A DNA stretch of 64,000 nt from Linum tenue (GCA_946122785.1 CAMGYJ010000002.1:19442492-19506491); one strand, 5' to 3'. Shown: positions 1-10,341, numbered from the stretch's first letter. Translations and numbers: made by a program. Notes: generated by a model not told the origin, from the letters alone.

Positions 1-691
1 TTCTCTATGGAGTAACTTCCCTTCACTTAGGTTTTGAGGAACCCTAGTTCCATGTGTTAGGATCTTTCTTGTATGAAGTTTTGGATGCTATATTGTTTGA
101 TTATAATCGATTGAGGCATGATTTATTGAGTCAATTGAATCTTGATCAAATTCTCTTGATTTCTGCTTTAACCTATGATAGATAGAATCTGATTAGGTTA
201 AGAGAGCTTCCTTGATTGATAGTGGTGAATTGGTTGTGCGAGAGTCAATCAATTCACTGCTTTGTACTGGAATTCATTCCAGTAGTGGAGTTCTATGTGA
301 ATCGCCTTAGCAGTCTATCCCGGTGAAGGCTAGTCGCCTGCCGGGTATTCTGTCTGAGAGGGCTTGGTTAGCTTAAGAGATTCCAAGCTAATTTAGGATC
401 TTCCGCAGTTTAATCCACAGTAGATCAACCAAAGGTACTTGCAACTTGGACCTAATTGAGGAGCTAGGGGGAATTATACCTAAGTGAGTTCCCAACTTGT
501 AATTAGTAGAGTAGTTAGTAGAGTAGTTTATCAATCAATCCTTAATCTAGTTTGCTAGATAATGAACTGAAGCTGAGTAATAGTAACTCTAGAGACCCGT
601 GGATTCGATATTTATTACTTGTGCCACTATACTGCAGTCCCTTTCATTGGTTACACTTGGCCATTGTTAGGTGTTGTGTTTTAGCGTGTTA
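1..691 (+). repeat. Partial 5' LTR of element 1
   Basis: The segment aligns by eye with about 19060-19759 of the second element. Shared blocks include the region after the first 'ccctagtt', the 'gatcaaattc...tttctgctttaacct' stretch and the 'agtagtggag' block. The end at about 691 is set by comparison with the second element, where the LTR ends just before the PBS spacer. The 5' edge lies outside the window. Confidence 0.75.
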
Positions 692-698
692 AGTTTTT

Positions 699-715
699 TG
701 CGCCGTTGCCGGGGA
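699..715 (+). promoter_or_regulatory. Primer-binding site (tRNA-Asp)
   Basis: TGCGCCGTTGCCGGGGA matches the complement of the 3' end of plant tRNA-Asp(GUC), which normally gives TGGCGCCGTTGCCGGGGA. One G is missing here compared with the second element. This is the typical primer of Athila-type Ty3/gypsy elements. Confidence 0.85.
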
Positions 716-828
716 CTTTCTAGATTATTAGGAAAGGCAGAAGTTTGTTACTTTAGCGTTTTTCTTTTCTTTTCCACCCTTGCTTTTCACTTGGGTGTTT
801 TTTGTTTTTGTTGGTGCAGAGCTGAATC

Positions 829-2046
829 ATGGATCCTCATGGCTTCTCCAACCATTGGGGGTATCCACCACCATCCGAGTGGTATTACCCCGAGACCCCC
901 TGGAGCAATCAAGGAGGAGAAGACTATGGATTCAGGTTCCAGTACCAACCCCCTTACTACGGAGAACAATCAGACCCCTGGGCATATCAAGAACAACCTC
1001 ATTACCGAGAAGAATTCCTCCCACAACAAGAAGGGCCATCAGATCTTGAGTTTGCCACAGCCTTCACGGGCGATCCGGCAGAGTTATGCTACACTCCACA
1101 GCCAGATCCAAACTATCACTTGAGGCTTCTCGTGGAGCAGATTGCTCGAGTACCTGATAGATCCTTTCCCGAGATGGATCCTCATATCCAGGCCATTGCC
1201 CATACTGACTTCTCCTTTCCCCGTGAAACAGAGGATACCCTTCGGAGCATAAAGAAGCACATAGAGGTCATTGAGAAAGCCTGTTCACAGTTTTCTCAAG
1301 ACAACCTTTATGCTGCCATACAAGTAGAGGTGGAGGAAGAAGAAGGCAATCGTGAGGATGTTGAGGAGCATACAGAAGTTGTCAAGGAAAGCTCCCATGA
1401 TAATCATGGTCAAGTGTATCCTCTAGTGGTAGATCACAACTTTTCCCATTTCCGCTCTGACATGCTGAGCCCGAGCGAGGAGATGCAAGATGAACTTATT
1501 GAGAACCTTGCATGGCGACTTGCTCTCCAATCAGTTATGGAAGAAGAAGGAGAAAGAGAAAGGGTGAGGAAAGAAGTTGTGGAGGATGAGGAAGAAAGCA
1601 AAAAAGAGGTAGTTCTTAATCTTTTCCGAGGAGAGAGACCACATTTTGAAGAAGGAAGGGGGGTTGAAGAAGCGAGTGGTGTCCAGGCTGAGGATGAAGT
1701 TGAGGTGGAAGAGGCTTGCACCGGCCCTATAATACAAGTAATATCCCCACCAAACGTCGAGGAACTACTTAGCAAGGACCCATTTGCAGTGTCTCTTTGC
1801 CAGACCAAGGCCACTTCGACATCGGTCCCTCTTGGTGGACGCAGTGGTGGTCAATCGATGCTGTCATATCTAGTTTGGGGCAATGAGACGAGAGAAGAGA
1901 AGAAGGGGTCTCGAGGGTGGAGACTTCATCCGCATCAAGTGCACGAGCTTCCATCACCTGTCATACCACATGCTCGTGACTTGAGACTCCACCTCATTGA
2001 CGAGAACCTCAACTTCAAGGAGGTTTTGGGGTGGACCGAAACTTAG
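829..2046 (+). CDS. Unrecognised acidic ORF of non-autonomous LTR element
   Basis: An uninterrupted 405-codon ORF starts at the first ATG after the primer-binding site and stops 37 bases before a conserved hairpin. Residues 1-70 are rich in proline, tyrosine, glutamine and tryptophan. About residues 160-300 are strongly acidic with Glu/Lys/Arg runs, probably helical or coiled. I see no gag, zinc knuckle, protease or polymerase motif and do not recognise a family. Because the ORF sits where gag normally begins, it could supply a structural protein or be a host-derived insert. The open frame inside an otherwise truncated element suggests recent activity or selection. Function unknown. Confidence 0.65.
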   Translation: MDPHGFSNHWGYPPPSEWYYPETPWSNQGGEDYGFRFQYQPPYYGEQSDPWAYQEQPHYREEFLPQQEGPSDLEFATAFTGDPAELCYTPQPDPNYHLRLLVEQIARVPDRSFPEMDPHIQAIAHTDFSFPRETEDTLRSIKKHIEVIEKACSQFSQDNLYAAIQVEVEEEEGNREDVEEHTEVVKESSHDNHGQVYPLVVDHNFSHFRSDMLSPSEEMQDELIENLAWRLALQSVMEEEGERERVRKEVVEDEEESKKEVVLNLFRGERPHFEEGRGVEEASGVQAEDEVEVEEACTGPIIQVISPPNVEELLSKDPFAVSLCQTKATSTSVPLGGRSGGQSMLSYLVWGNETREEKKGSRGWRLHPHQVHELPSPVIPHARDLRLHLIDENLNFKEVLGWTET

Positions 2047-2083
2047 GAGCCATCGTCCGACTCACGACGTGAAAGAAGCGCTT

Positions 2084-2101
2084 GTTGGGAGGCAACCCAA
2101 C
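2084..2101 (+). other. Conserved hairpin with AGGCAA loop, element 1
   Basis: GTTGGG-AGGCAA-CCCAAC forms a 6-bp perfect stem with a 6-base loop, 38 bases after the ORF stop. The same structure with a compensatory change lies at 22754-22771. The surrounding 'aagcg..ttg.gggaggcaaccc' block is, as I recall it, a widespread sequence motif after the pol region of plant Athila-like elements. Confidence 0.7.
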
Positions 2102-2307
2102 CAGTCGGTTTGCATTTCTTTCTCTATTTCTCCTCGGTTGAGTCAGTTTTGTTATTTGATTTTAGAGTCAATAACTAAACCTTTGTGAGATTTTGTGTGG
2201 TGTTTGTGTTCTGATTACTCTCTCTTCCTGGAATGCACCGCCTGACCCGTACATCATCATTCACCCTTGATCTGGTAACTTCGTTCTACCCTCCCTATCT
2301 TTCCTCC

Positions 2308-2321
2308 ATTGAGGACAATGT
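2308..2321 (+). other. Small hairpin upstream of G-tract, element 1
   Basis: CATTG-AGGA-CAATG gives a 5-bp stem with a tetraloop. The second element has CATTG-AGGG-CAATG at 23002-23015. In both, 'cttaagtgtggggg' follows closely, a polypurine-tract-like signal. Confidence 0.6.
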
Positions 2322-2382
2322 CGTGCTTAAGTGTGGGGGGTGTTTGATTATGTATGCGGGTGAATGTTTGGCTGTTTGTGTG

Positions 2383-2428
2383 CTTGGAGCCTAGTCCACT
2401 GTCCAAATTTCGATTTGAGGGCTCCAAG
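2383..2428 (+). other. Conserved CTTGGAGCC hairpin, element 1
   Basis: CTTGGAGCC (2383-2391) and GGCTCCAAG (2420-2428) are a perfect 9-bp inverted repeat around a 28-base loop. The second element has the same arms at 23073-23081 and 23112-23120 in conserved flanks. Confidence 0.7.
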
Positions 2429-3046
2429 TACGTGTTTCCATGCAAATTGCCTGCTCAGTATGCTTTGAATTGACTGAATCTATAGTAATGTGCAACCTGG
2501 GGAGGTAGTGTAGCACTATGGAGGATGTTGAAGTATAAGATTTTTCCTATCTAGCTCTCTGCTGTGCAGGTTGATTTTGTGAATTAGTGGAGCTAAGACT
2601 GTTGAATTCATGTGGTAATGGTGACTCTGTTTGGATTGTGTTATGGACTCGTGTATCGAACAGGGTGCTCGTATGGAAAATGGGAAGCAGTTGGTCCTCC
2701 ATGTCAAAATCATTAAATCTTAAACATGGGGTAAGCCCAACGTGTGCGGCACCGTTCATTGCACAAAATTGGGTTTTGGAAGAGATTTTAGTGATCCTTA
2801 GTGGGGTACTCCTACAAGGTGAAGCTAAGTTGTCTCTAGTACAAGTAAAACTTCCACCCGTTGAACGGTTTGCCTACTTGAGGATGTGTTTTTAAGGGCA
2901 CGGATAGAGCTTCCGACCCCCCTTAATTTCATTGACCCTCCACACGAGTTGAGGAAAAGGAGTTAAAAGAAGTACTCTGGCGAGCGCCAGATGTACAGAA
3001 ATTGCTCTTGCTCGACTAATAAGGGTCGACCGTGCAAAAGACTGCA

Positions 3047-3107
3047 GTTGGAACCCCACCAAATGAAAGAAATAATGTAAATGAAAGTAAGAAAAAGGGG
3101 TTCCAAC
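3047..3107 (+). other. Conserved GTTGGAACCCC hairpin, element 1
   Basis: GTTGGAACCCC (3047-3057) and GGGGTTCCAAC (3097-3107) are a perfect 11-bp inverted repeat around a purine-rich loop. The second element has the matching pair at 23583-23593 and 23637-23648. Loop sequences differ while the arms are kept. Confidence 0.7.
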
Positions 3108-3152
3108 GGTGAAATTAAGTGAAAGAGCACCCCGGTACAACGAGTCCTTGGT

Positions 3153-3290
3153 TGTGGAGCGGGTTTATCTTGAGACTGTCTTGACAGCTATGAAGTTTCC
3201 AACTCAGTTTATCAAATGGATTAGAGTATGTTTGCTAAAGTGTGGACTTCTCCATGGTAATATACATACAGTATGTGATAAATAAACCAT
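3153..3290 (+). pseudogene. LINE reverse-transcriptase tail fragment
   Basis: This fragment encodes the stretch ending in GNIHTVCDK that also closes the LINE units at 5146, 6420 and 59506. It fuses directly to element 1 at about 3153, where both sides share a short 'tgtgga' microhomology. It belongs to the first of the tandem LINE units. Confidence 0.7.
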
Positions 3291-3545
3291 AATCACAATT
3301 TTATGTTATAGCATGTGTTTAACCCTAGCTAGATCTATTTAAGCTTTCTATTTCGTTGTAAAAGTCAGACTTTGATGAATTAAATTGAAACCTTTGGGTT
3401 TTTGCAAGTTTGCGTACTTGTGTGAGCTTTGGTGGATTCCAAGCTCGTTGAGCTCTGTATCGATTGACTAGTCACTTCAATCATGGTCAGCCTTCTAGGG
3501 AATTGGTTCGGTGTCTCAGGGGTTGTTCCCAAAGCTTCAATATTA
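3291..3545. repeat. 255-bp non-LINE spacer, copy 1
   Basis: Nearly identical to 5147-5404. It contains a 'tatttaagc' TATA-like stretch followed by 'gtacttgtgtgagctttggtgg', which looks like the R/U5 part of an LTR, but I cannot assign it. It lies between a LINE tail and the trnV-like fragment and is absent from the LINE copy near 57900. Confidence 0.5.
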
Positions 3546-3562
3546 TAAAATAACATGTCATT

Positions 3563-3595
3563 CAAGGTGACACTCTACCGCAGAGTTATATCCCT
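3563..3595 (-). pseudogene. 5' half of plastid-like trnV-GAC, copy 1
   Basis: On the minus strand, 33 bases match my memory of the 5' half of plastid tRNA-Val(GAC), with one mismatch (CTCTGCGG for CTCAGCGG). The match ends at the anticodon loop. The 'gggggcaaggga' just upstream also resembles the plastid leader, which suggests transferred plastid DNA (NUPT) and not a reverse-transcribed tRNA. The gene is truncated and not functional. Confidence 0.65.
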
Positions 3596-3849
3596 TCCCT
3601 TGCCCCCATTGAGAAATCGAGAAATAGAATGAAGCGAGGTAAAAAAAAAGAATTCTGCTAAAAAAAGGGTGTAATGGCATCTATCATTATACCAATCGAG
3701 CCTTTCCCCAGGTGTGGAATTGCACTTTTGGTTCCGTTTTATCCAAGTTCGTATTAAGAACGTTTTGTTCTTGATTCGAGCTCAATCGATCCTTAGATTG
3801 AGTCATTAGCTGCGTGACTTTGATAATATACACCCCCAGGGGCGTATCA

Positions 3850-5146
3850 ATTGCTGGATTTCCAAATTATGTGGTCAAACTTCTTCTCCCAGGGCTTTCA
3901 GATAATTGCGGAATGCTTGTGAACACAGACTCTCATGTTATCTCACTGCGTAAACTGTTTAAGTATTAAGCAGTTGGGAGTCTCATCCACAGTATAAACA
4001 GATGCTAAAGGATGCTTGGAGTAAAAGCTTTGCAGGTACCCCTATGTTTGTAGTATATCAGAAACTGAGGGAAGCAAAAAGGTAGCATAAGAAGTTGAAT
4101 ATATCTTTTTATTCTGAGATTTCAGAAAGGGTGAAACTTGCAAAAAGGAGTTTGAAGTGGTGCAATTGGACGCTCTCTTACATCCTTCCCCTGGCACCTT
4201 TTAGAAAGTGAATGAGCTCCAAATTTTACTCTGAGCACTTCTTAAAGAAGAGGAAGCTATCTACTGGCAAAAATCTAGGATTCTCTGGGTTAAGGGTGGT
4301 GATCTTAATACATCTTTCTTCCATAATTCTATGAAGGCTCGACAAGCCCGAGCTACTATCAAGAAGGTAATCTCATATGAGGGGGTAGTCTTGACTGATG
4401 TGAAGAGTATGAGTGAGGAGGCAGTTTAGTTATATAAGAATCTATTAGGGACAAGGAATACAGAAGTTCACAAGGAAACTAGTGAATTGTTATCTCAATT
4501 GCTGGTTCATAAACTCACCCCTGAACAGGCAGACCCCTTATGTGCTCCAGTTAATAAAGAGAAAGTCCGATTAGCAATGTTTCCTATGCATGAAGATAAG
4601 TCCCCTGGTCCAGATGGCTTCACAGCTGGATTCTATCAGCATAATTGGAAGATTTTGGGTGAGGATGTCATTAAGCCAGTTCTGGATTTTTTCAGACCAA
4701 GGAAGTTGCTCTCGGAAGTAAATTCTACCTATCTAGCTCTAATCCCCAAGGTGTTAACTGCTGAGTGTATGAAATAGACTTACCAATTTCTTGCGGCAAC
4801 ATTTTGTATAAATGTCTAGCTAAAGTCCTTGCAAATAGATTAAGGATGTTTTGCCCCTAGTTATAAGTCAGAATGAGTAAGCTTTTATTAATGAGAGATT
4901 AATTAGTGATAATGTTATGTTGGCACATGAGATGGTCAAGCTCTATAATAGGAAAACTATTTCTCCAAGGTGTGCTCTTAAAGTAGATGTTATGAAAGCT
5001 TTTGATAGTGTGGACCGGGTTTATCTTGAAACTGTCTTGAAAGCTATGAAGTTTCCAACTCAGTTTATCAAATAGATTAGAGTATGTTTGCTAACGTGTG
5101 GACTTCTCCATGATAATATACATACGGTATGTGATAAATAAACCAT
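3850..5146 (+). pseudogene. LINE ORF2 fragment, tandem unit 1
   Basis: Broken L1-type ORF2 covering the linker and the start of reverse transcriptase. Readable blocks include KSRILWVKGGDLNTSFFHNS, then DKSPGPDGFTAGFYQ and, in another frame, the NILYKCLAKVLANRL block, followed by a KVDVMKAFD catalytic-region remnant. Several stop codons and frameshifts interrupt it (for example near 4204, 4427 and 4774). Without the YADD half it is inactive. It is repeated with a period of about 1856 bp. Confidence 0.75.
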
Positions 5147-5404
5147 AATCACAATTTTATTTTATAGCACGTGTTTAACCCTAGCTAGGTCTATTTAAGC
5201 TTTCTATTTCGTTGTAAAACTCAGACTTTGATGAATTAAATTGAAACCTTTGGGTTTTTGCAAGTTTGCGTACTTGTGTGAGCTTTGGTGGATTCCAAGC
5301 TCGTTGAGCTCTGTATCGGTTGACTAGTCACTTCAATCATGGTCGGCCTTCTAGGGAATTGGTTCGGTGTCTCAGGGGTTGTTCCCAAAGCTGCAATATT
5401 ATAA
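5147..5404. repeat. 255-bp non-LINE spacer, copy 2
   Basis: Second copy of 3291-3545, differing by a few substitutions. It again sits between the LINE tail and the trnV-like fragment, which shows that the whole LINE-spacer-trnV-LINE unit was duplicated in tandem. Confidence 0.6.
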
Positions 5405-5418
5405 AATAACATGTCATT

Positions 5419-5451
5419 CAAGGTGACACTCTACCGCAGAGTTATATCCCT
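5419..5451 (-). pseudogene. 5' half of plastid-like trnV-GAC, copy 2
   Basis: Same 33 bases as copy 1, with the same CTCTGCGG mismatch, so both copies derive from one duplicated unit. Confidence 0.65.
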
Positions 5452-5709
5452 TCCCTTGCCCCCATTGAGAAATCGAGAAATAGAATGAAGCGAGGTAAAA
5501 AAAAAAAATTCTGCTAAAAAAAGGGTGTAATGGCATCTATCATTATACCAATCGAGCCTTTCCCCAGGTGTGGAATTGCACTTTTGGTTCCGTTTTATCC
5601 AAGTTCGTATTAAGAACGTTTTGTTCTTGATTCGAGCTCAATCGATCCTTAGATTGAGTCATTAGCTGCGTGACTTTGATAATATACACCCCCAGGGGCG
5701 TATCAATTG

Positions 5710-6420
5710 CTGGATTTCCAAATTATGTGGTCAAACTTCTTCTCCCAGGGCTTTCAGATAATTTCGGAATGCTTGTGAACACAGACTCTCATGTTATCTC
5801 ACTGCGTAAACTGTTTAAGTATTAAGCAGTTGGGAGTCTCATCCACAGTATAAACAGATGCTAAAGGATGCTTGGAGTAAAAGCTTTGCTGGTACCCTTA
5901 TGTTTGTAGTATATCAGAAACTAAGGGAAGCAAAAAGGTAACATAAGAAGTTGAACATATCTTTTTATTTTGAGATTTCAGAAAGGGTGAAACTTGCAAA
6001 AAAGGAGTTTGAAGTGGTGCAATTGGAAGCTCTCTTAAATCCTTCCCCTGGCACCTTTAAAAAAGTGAATGAGCTCCAAATTTTACTCTCAGCACTTCTT
6101 AAAGAAGAGGAAGCTATCTACTGGCAAAAATCTAGGATTCTCTGGGTTAAGGGTGGTGATCTTAATACATCTTTCTTCCATAATTCTATGAAGGCTCGAC
6201 AAGCCCGAGCTACTATCAAGAAGGTAATCTCATATGAGGGGGTAGTGTTGACTGATGTGAAGAGTATGTTATGAAAGCTTTTGATAGTGGTGACTGGGTT
6301 TATCTTGAGACTGTCTTGACAACTATGAAGTTTCCAACTCAGTTTATCAAATGGATTAGAGTATGTTTGTTAAAGTGTGGACTTCTCCATGGTAATATAC
6401 ATACGGTATGTGATAAATAA
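5710..6420 (+). pseudogene. LINE ORF2 fragment, tandem unit 2 with internal deletion
   Basis: Second tandem LINE unit. The linker region is open from 5951 to 6274, ending just after DVKSML. About 580 bp present in unit 1 (about 4411-4989) is then missing, and the sequence resumes at the KAFDS block and ends in GNIHTVCDK. The stop codons of unit 1 near 4204 are absent here, so unit 1 decayed after the duplication or unit 2 came from a different copy. Confidence 0.7.
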
Positions 6421-7344
6421 AGCATAATCACAATTTTATTTTATAGTCTGAATATAGCTACTTTTCATAATATTAGACTACACATTTTGAAAGGTTTGTG
6501 TCACTCTATTTTATTATTAGACCACATAGTAGGAAAGATTTGCGTAAGACACTATATAAAACTTATAGTGAGATAAAACTTACTAAGATATAGTTATTTT
6601 TCATATATCAATTAAACAAACTTATTACGTAAGTCTTTTTCTTAACATCTCAAAAGTCACTATTAAATAATCGATATATACAATCTCCTTCATGTCTCCA
6701 TGACTACTACTATTATAATCTGTAAGTGCACTCGATGCTCCTGCCATGACATTTGCACATTTAGACGCTACTACTGTACTATCTAAAGGATTAGCAAAAA
6801 ATTCTTCCAATAATTTCGACCCCAACCTTTTCAAAAAAAAAAAAAAAAGTGTACAAGCAGATTATGCCATTTTGTACACTCGTTTCTATAGTTGGGAGGT
6901 GATACTTGTAACTCAATCATTTCTCGATTTCAAGATCTTCCACCTCTTTCTCTACCTCTTCCTTGAAGGATATCTCGATCATGAGTTCTTATGACAACTT
7001 CATGGATTGCTTTCAAGACCTGATCATTTTCAAATGGGTAATAAAGTTTTGAACTTTTTCTTATGGACCATCAATGAGCTATGCAAGGCGTCAACAGAGA
7101 GTACCAATATCTTTTGATTCCCAATATTTTTTAATAGTGTCCTCCAAATTTTTTCCACAATTTTACGTTAGTCATTGTTGCTCTACAGTTCCTCTCATAG
7201 CATTTGCCATAGACATCACTTTTTTTTTATAAGAATGATATATCATTAATAAAATTATCTTTATTGAGCAATAGTACTGCATGCACGACACTCTCAAGGC
7301 AAGAGAATACTATTTATGTATTTTTGTTGTACAATCTTTGGTCA
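6421..7344. other. Spacer between LINE and P450 A, duplicated
   Basis: AT-rich DNA with an A-run at 6830-6848 and no gene I can support. The same sequence lies at 59507-60358, with small indels such as about 50 bp at 6500-6550 present only here. The part next to 7345 is the likely 3' UTR of the P450. Confidence 0.6.
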
Positions 7345-9174
7345 TCACTTGGCAAAAGTGGGATGGTGGGGAATAGGAACCAAAACCAGATCATTTTTCC
7401 TTCTAACAGTGACACCAAAGTTCTCAGCCATGTCAAGCTCTTGGTTTCTCTTCCCGCCGGGAAGCTCCCAATCAAAATGGTACAGTAACTTGGCCACCGG
7501 CAGCTCAATGTTGGCCATTGCAAATGACACTCCGGGACACCTCCTCCGTCCGGCGCCAAACGGGGTGAATTCGAAATGATCCGGCTCAACATAATTCACA
7601 GTATTATTCCCACATAAAAATCTCTCCGGAACAAACCTTTCAGCATCGCTCCAGTACCTTGGATCTCGACATATCGTCCAGGCGTTGATCGAAACTATGG
7701 TGTTACTTGGAATGTCGTATCCAGAAATGTTGCAGCTCGTGCGACTTTCTCTTACGATCAAAGCAACCGGTGGATGGAGCCTGATGGCCTCCTTGATGCA
7801 ACATTTCAGGAAATGAAGATCTTGAATGGCGGTTTCTTCATCCACATCTTGCCCTTTGGTATCGAAAATTCGCCTCACCTCGTCCTGTGCCCTTTTCATA
7901 GTAGAAGGATTCTTGACTATTTCGGACATTATCCACCCAACTGTTGCCGAAGATGTCATACTCCCAGCAACCAACATGTCCTACAAACTCGTAATATAGT
8001 CGCATCGTTCAATAATATCCATATATATTATCAGACATACAAGGGGTTAAGTTTCACCCTTAACAAATTATGGTTAATTACTTTGAAGTAACTAATAAAT
8101 ATCTAAATAGGAAAACTCGATCAGCGTACTAAGTAGTCATCTTGATGAACGATAAATGAAATTTCTCACCAAGAGGACAGCTTTAATGTTGTTGTCGGAT
8201 AGGGGAAGCTCGAGGTCATCACTCTTTTGCAGCTTCAGAAGCACATCCACCAAATCCTCCCTTACACGATTTCCGTCATCCAATAATCCGCTGCTACTCT
8301 TCTTCCTGTGATCACTCAGAACATCCTCAAGAACCCTATCCGCCACACGAGTCACCCCATTCAATTTTGGACTAAACATCCTAGTCATGGCCTTGAACAT
8401 TTCCCCATGAGAAGGGAACAAGTCAGCCAATCCAAGTCTTGAAGTCAACTTCATGATGTCCATGGCCAATGACATCAAAGTCTCATGGTCCTTGTACTTC
8501 CTGCCAAATGCCGACCTCGAGGTCACCCCGCAGCTCATCTGGAAGATCAACCTGGTGAGATTAACGGGTGATGATGAACTGGATCGAACCGACTCGATCA
8601 GGTTCGAGACCTCCTGGCTCCGAATGGAAGCGAACGACTTTACCCGGTTCGGGCTCAGGAGCTCCATCTGGCAGATCTTGCGGACCTGCAGGTAGGATGA
8701 TCAAAATGTAATGTTTGATGTAATCAGGGTAGTTTCTGTAATTTGTAGTATAGGTGCTAAATCTCGCACCTGGCGCCAGTAGTCCCCGTAGGGGGCAAAC
8801 AGGACGTCGGTGCAGTCGTAGAAGATGAGGGCAGGGAAGAGCAGGGGAGCTCTCTGCGCGAATGTTATGTCGTGGTCTTTGAGTATTTCCTTAGCGAGTT
8901 CGGGAGAGGAGACCACAAGGATGGTGATTTGGCCGAGTTTGAGCGGGAAGAGTGGGCCGTGCTTCAGTGCTAATCGATTGAGGGCGCGGTGGAGTTTCGA
9001 AGAGGAGAAGATGAGGTTGTGGACGTTGCCTAATAGTGGTAGTGTTGCAGGCCCTGCTGGGAGGTTTGTGAGGATGGATGATTTGGTGGTGGTGGTGAAT
9101 CTCTTTGCTGCTGCAAAGGAGAGTAACAGGAGTGAAGCGAGGAGGGCAATGATATCAAAGTTAGGAAACTCCAT
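7345..9174 (-). CDS. Cytochrome P450, CYP71D-like (gene A), 3 exons
   Basis: Minus-strand gene. I place exons at 9174-8770, 8685-8170 and 7980-7345 (405+516+636 nt, 518 residues), with GT-AG borders at both introns (84 and 189 bp). It has an N-terminal membrane anchor (MEFPNFDIIALLASLLLLSF), a hinge LPAGPATLPLLGN, the C-helix YWRQVRKIC, the K-helix EAIR, a PERF region and the haem loop PFGAGRRRCPG with the ligand Cys near residue 455. Such enzymes sit on the ER and oxidise small lipophilic metabolites with cytochrome P450 reductase. The I-helix reads AGSMTSS, with Met where Asp or Glu is usual. The frame is intact, so it is probably functional. Substrate unknown; the CYP71D-like label is by resemblance. 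Near-twin of the gene at 60359-62185. Confidence 0.9.
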
Positions 9175-9248
9175 TGTTATAGCTTGGTGTTATGAGGTTA
9201 TGCTATGCTAAGAGGAGGGTGTATTGGTGTAGAAGGATCCTGGACTTG

Positions 9249-9268
9249 TATATATAGCCGTGCACGTG
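9249..9268 (-). promoter_or_regulatory. TATA box and G-box of P450 A
   Basis: TATATATA at 9249-9256 lies about 75 bp upstream of the start codon at 9174. A CACGTG G-box at 9263-9268 lies just beyond it, where plant bZIP or bHLH factors could bind. Both are kept in the duplicate at 62260-62279. Confidence 0.6.
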
Positions 9269-9453
9269 GAGAGCAAAAATTGATGAACAATAACTCACAG
9301 TTCAAGAGTTCTTCTTGTAACTTACAAATGAGTTTACGGCGTAAGTGCACAAAACTTGTTTGTTTATTGATCGATTGCTAGATCAGGCTAATGCTATAGT
9401 TACTACAATACATAAGTCCTATTTTTTTAATAATTAATACATAGGTCGCTAAT

Positions 9454-10341
9454 TAGAGATGACAATTTGAAACTGTCCCGTCGGGTATTACTCGACCTAG
9501 CCCATGATGGGGAGGTATTACCTGATCTGTAGTAGCGAGGGGCGGGGCATGGATATCTACTTTCGGTCTAACTCTCCCTGCCCCATTCTTGGCCCATTAT
9601 ATCTCAATTTCTTACTGTACCTATCCATATTTCTCATATTTTACCTTTTTTCAATTAGTTGACTTTATCTTTAAACTAGTTAGACTCAGTTACACATTAA
9701 ATTATCATTATTTTGTATTCATAAAGTGTTTTTCTTTGTTTTATAGTAAAAGGTAAAATTTGCTTGTTTTTTTTTTTCAAATAACATGTAAGAGTGGGTC
9801 GACCCTAGGGGTGGCTATACGGTCCGGTCCGGTTAAATTGGCCCAAATTGATCCGGTCCAGTCCGGGTTTTTTTAGATTATAAGGACCGAAGATTGGATT
9901 GGATACAGTCCGGTCTTGATCCGGTCCGGTCCCAATTCGGTCTTGATTTTATATTGAGATTGTGGAAATTTGAGTGGCCTAAGGCCTAAAAGGGTGAGGA
10001 GTTGGTTAAGTTTTGTACTAAGTGTAAAGGTTTGTGACCGTTTATGCAAATTACCCTTAAGTTTTGGGTGTTGAGCTCTCTTATCCGGTCTTTATCCGGT
10101 TTTTTACCTCAAATCTAAGCCCAAAGATTGGATTGGATTGTTTACTATCCGGTCCCGGTCCGGTGTCGATCCGGGTTATACGGTCCGGTTTCCGGTTTTT
10201 CATCCGGTCCCGGTCCAAATAGCCAGCCCTAGTCGACCCGTCCCGCCCCACCCCATACCCTTATGGATATTACCCACCCCAATCCACATTTAGTGCGGAA
10301 CAGGAATGAGTATTGAGATAACCGTCCATTTGTCATCACTA
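9454..10341. mobile_element. hAT-like MITE (outer), invaded by a second MITE
   Basis: The ends read TAGAGATGACAATTTG and, on the other strand, TAGTGATGACAAATGG, a pair of imperfect terminal inverted repeats. The flanks share GCTAA, a weak remnant of an 8-bp target duplication. The sister copy at 62464-62911 lacks the inner insertion. Without the insertion (426 bp plus 8-bp duplication) the element is about 454 bp and non-coding. Confidence 0.6.
9806..10231. mobile_element. hAT-like MITE (inner) with CCGGTC-rich interior
   Basis: A 426-bp element flanked by a perfect 8-bp duplication GTCGACCC (9798-9805 and 10232-10239). The terminal repeats are TAGGGGTGGCTAT and TAGGGCTGGCTAT. The duplicated locus has the uninterrupted site near 62809-62817, so the insertion came after the segmental duplication. 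Sub-terminal arrays of CCGGTCCGG-like repeats are typical of hAT transposase-binding regions. Confidence 0.9.

Larger units (their letters stand above)
1..3152 (+). mobile_element. Truncated non-autonomous Athila-like LTR retrotransposon (element 1)
   Basis: The window opens inside a 5' LTR (to about 691) that is visibly homologous to the end of the LTR at 18197-19759. A tRNA-Asp primer-binding site, one 405-codon ORF and a 3' region with the same conserved hairpins as the second element follow. No reverse transcriptase, RNase H or integrase is visible. The 3' part stops at about 3152, where LINE sequence begins, so the 3' LTR is missing. Family placement rests on the PBS and on homology to the second element. 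The ORF does not match the gag of that element, so this is a separate non-autonomous lineage using the same flanking signals. Confidence 0.8.

Noticed and set aside
3563..3595. Functional tRNA-Val
   Set aside because: Only the 5' half to the anticodon loop is present.
8825..9211. Plus-strand ORF over P450 A exon 1 (also 62025-62222 and 42627-43001 minus)
   Set aside because: Antisense shadows of GC-rich P450 exons.
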